DNA from: a candidate division KSB1 bacterium
GTDB lineage: Bacteria > Zhuqueibacterota > Zhuqueibacteria > Zhuqueibacterales > Zhuqueibacteraceae
Length of the DNA: 51,376 nucleotides
Direction of reading: 5' to 3'
Assembly (NCBI GenBank): GCA_034506175.1
Contig: JAPDQB010000047.1
Span: 1-51,376 of the forward strand
The notes below the pieces were generated by a model. That model was not told the DNA's origin. It did no database searches and saw nothing but the letters and a program-made list of their open reading frames with translations. Of this stretch, positions 50,147 through 51,376 are shown piece by piece. The number at the start of each line of letters is the position of its first letter. The first letter of the stretch is position 1. Position numbers and translations under genes: made by a program.

Positions 50147-50536
50147 ATGCATCCCGACACCGTTCAATACAACAAGTCACTGGCTCCGAGTGATCGAAAG
50201 ATTTGCGACTTGCTTGCCGAAACCATCGATCAAATTCTGCCGGAGGCGGAAAATAAAATATGGCACGCTCATCCCGTTTGGTTTTTGGACGGCAATCCCG
50301 TTGTCGGTTACAGCAAGTTGAAATCGTGCGTTCGCCTGCTCTTTTGGAGCGGCCAGTCTTTTGAAGAGAAAGAACTGCAGAACGAGGGCAGCTTCAAAGC
50401 CGCGGAAGCGCGATACACAGCCGCGAGCCAAATCGATCTCGAGGCGCTCGAGCGCTGGCTCAAAAAAGCGCGAGACATTCAGTGGGATTATAAGAATATC
50501 GTGCGTCGCAAAGGCAAGCTTGTGCGTTTGAAATGA
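50147..50536 (+). CDS. DUF1801 domain protein
   Basis: This 129-residue DUF1801 (YdhG-like) protein starts MHPDTVQYNKSLAPSDR. The family segment includes IWHAHPVWFLDGNPVVGY and RLLFWSGQSFEE. DUF1801 proteins are iron- or stress-linked in some bacteria, but the role is unknown. I start at ATG 50147, with AAAGGA 8 bases upstream; the TTG at 50132 is unlikely. Membership of the same small-protein series as YciI and SRPBCC is typical. Confidence 0.88.
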   Translation: MHPDTVQYNKSLAPSDRKICDLLAETIDQILPEAENKIWHAHPVWFLDGNPVVGYSKLKSCVRLLFWSGQSFEEKELQNEGSFKAAEARYTAASQIDLEALERWLKKARDIQWDYKNIVRRKGKLVRLK

Positions 50537-50631
50537 TGCGTGTTTTGCGGCGGCCGTGAAGCGAAAACGCAACCCGCAGGAAAGCCGCGCGAGCAAAGGG
50601 CAATCAAACAAAGCGGAAAGGAAAAGCAGAA

Positions 50632-51195
50632 ATGCCAAGCACAAAAGATTTGAAAGCAAAACAACGTGAAGAGCTGCTCAGCGCGTTGCAAGCCCGTTTT
50701 GAGAAAAACATGAACCGCCACCCAGGCCTTGAATGGGCCAAAGTGCAGGCACGGTTGGAAGCGAATCCTGAAAGACTCTGGTCGCTCCATGAAATGGAAA
50801 GAACCGGCGGTGAACCCGATGTTGTGGGTTATGATAAAAACACAGGCGAGTACATTTTTTATGATTGCTCCGCTGAAAGCCCCAAAGGCCGCAGAAGTGT
50901 TTGTTACGACCGCGAAGCGCTGGAGTCGAGGAAGGAACATAAGCCCAAAGACAGCGCCATGGGCATGGCAGCGGCCATGGGCATCGAGCTTTTGACGGAA
51001 GAACAATATCGCGAGCTGCAGCAGCTCGGCGAGTTCGATACGAAAACCTCGAGCTGGGTGCAAACACCTTCGGATATTCGAAAGCTCGGCGGCGCGCTTT
51101 TTTGTGATCGCCGCTACGGCCACGTCTTCGTGTATCACAACGGCGCGGAATCCTACTATGCCGCGAGAGGATTTCGTGGTTCGCTGAGGGTTTAA
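50632..51195 (+). CDS. DUF4256 domain protein
   Basis: This 187-residue protein has the DUF4256 pattern: ELLSALQARFEKNMNRHPGLEW at the start, then MERTGGEPDVVGYD, YDCSAESPKGRRSVCYD and a conserved LLTEEQYRELQQLGEFD. The family has no known function. The ATG at 50632 follows GGAAAGGAAAAGCAGAA, a good ribosome-binding site. It sits between the DUF1801 and the NAD(P)-binding genes on the same strand. Confidence 0.92.
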   Translation: MPSTKDLKAKQREELLSALQARFEKNMNRHPGLEWAKVQARLEANPERLWSLHEMERTGGEPDVVGYDKNTGEYIFYDCSAESPKGRRSVCYDREALESRKEHKPKDSAMGMAAAMGIELLTEEQYRELQQLGEFDTKTSSWVQTPSDIRKLGGALFCDRRYGHVFVYHNGAESYYAARGFRGSLRV

Positions 51196-51250
51196 GCGAA
51201 TTAAATGATCAAAGTCAGAATAAAATCCTGTCAAGGTTTATGAGCAAAGC

Positions 51251-51376
51251 ATGAAAATCGTGATCATCGGCGGCAGCGGCCGCATCGGAAATAGACTCGT
51301 GAACAAGCTTGGTCAGCATGGCCATGAGGTCGTGGCAGCGTCACGCTCCTCGGGCGTCAACACCATCACCGGCGAG
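51251..51376 (+). CDS. NAD(P)-binding SDR-like protein, partial
   Basis: Only the first 42 residues are in the window. They begin MKIVIIGGSGRIGNRLVNKL, a Rossmann GxxGxxG motif, and continue HEVVAASRSSGVNTITGE. This is typical of atypical short-chain dehydrogenases of the NmrA/YwnB-like group, which often stand near SRPBCC, YciI and DUF1801 genes. The rest lies beyond the right end. Confidence 0.85.
   Translation, partial: MKIVIIGGSGRIGNRLVNKLGQHGHEVVAASRSSGVNTITGE

Overview
The window looks like a contig from an uncultured bacterium, possibly in or near the FCB group (the style fits candidate division KSB1). That placement is a weak guess from mid-50s GC, the gene mix and abundant intergenic hairpin repeats; no rRNA or tRNA gene is present to settle it. 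From the left end to about 45.4 kb nearly every gene is on the minus strand. From 45.9 kb to the right end every gene is on the plus strand.

1-32 kb is mostly household metabolism. It holds an orphan CoA-transferase beta subunit, a DtxR regulator-feoA-feoB iron operon, a long-chain acyl-CoA synthetase, a phytoene-dehydrogenase-like oxidoreductase, an HNH nuclease and ATP-dependent pckA. Next come a saccharopine-dehydrogenase-like gene with two class III aminotransferases (one clearly of the putrescine aminotransferase type), a secreted transglutaminase-like protein, an M23 peptidase / glycerophosphodiesterase / glycosyltransferase group, a sulfite-oxidase-like enzyme, a hybrid histidine kinase and coaX. 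Several decayed genes lie among these: a DUF4160 gene broken by an exact 11-bp tandem duplication, a methyltransferase shifted at an A9 tract, and a STAND NTPase-DUF1566 gene with two frameshifts, a likely internal deletion, and a C-terminal run of NNY codons that resembles a diversity-generating-retroelement variable region. A glucose-dehydrogenase 3' remnant still carries its terminator.

32-45.5 kb is a defence island, all on the minus strand. In transcription order it holds a DUF499-like P-loop ATPase behind a good sigma70-like promoter, a PglZ-family protein, a ribbon-helix-helix protein, a RhuM protein, a PIN-domain protein, a DUF6922 protein with a truncated AbiEii nucleotidyltransferase, a complete Hachiman pair (hamA-hamB), and a DUF1156 DNA methyltransferase with many zinc knuckles. 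ATPase + PglZ + DUF1156 methylase recalls BREX-type logic but is not a standard BREX locus. The Hachiman pair sits between these parts and is visibly more AT-rich. This composite is the best candidate for an undescribed system.

45.5-51.4 kb is a run of small plus-strand genes: three DGPF/YciI paralogues, a GxxExxY protein, an SRPBCC protein, a membrane protein, DUF1801, DUF4256 and the start of an NAD(P)-binding protein. The first two YciI genes have promoters of the form TGTCGA-N17-CGAC (three copies), which match the published ECF42 sigma-factor promoter type. Five palindromic elements with related terminal inverted repeats lie one after each of the first five genes, giving a cassette-like layout.

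Repeats shared across the window are an 85-bp REP-like unit (39.5 and 50.0 kb), a GAGAAGGGG-type hairpin repeat (32.6 and 42.5-42.8 kb) and IS4-like transposase tails (1.2 and 32.4 kb).
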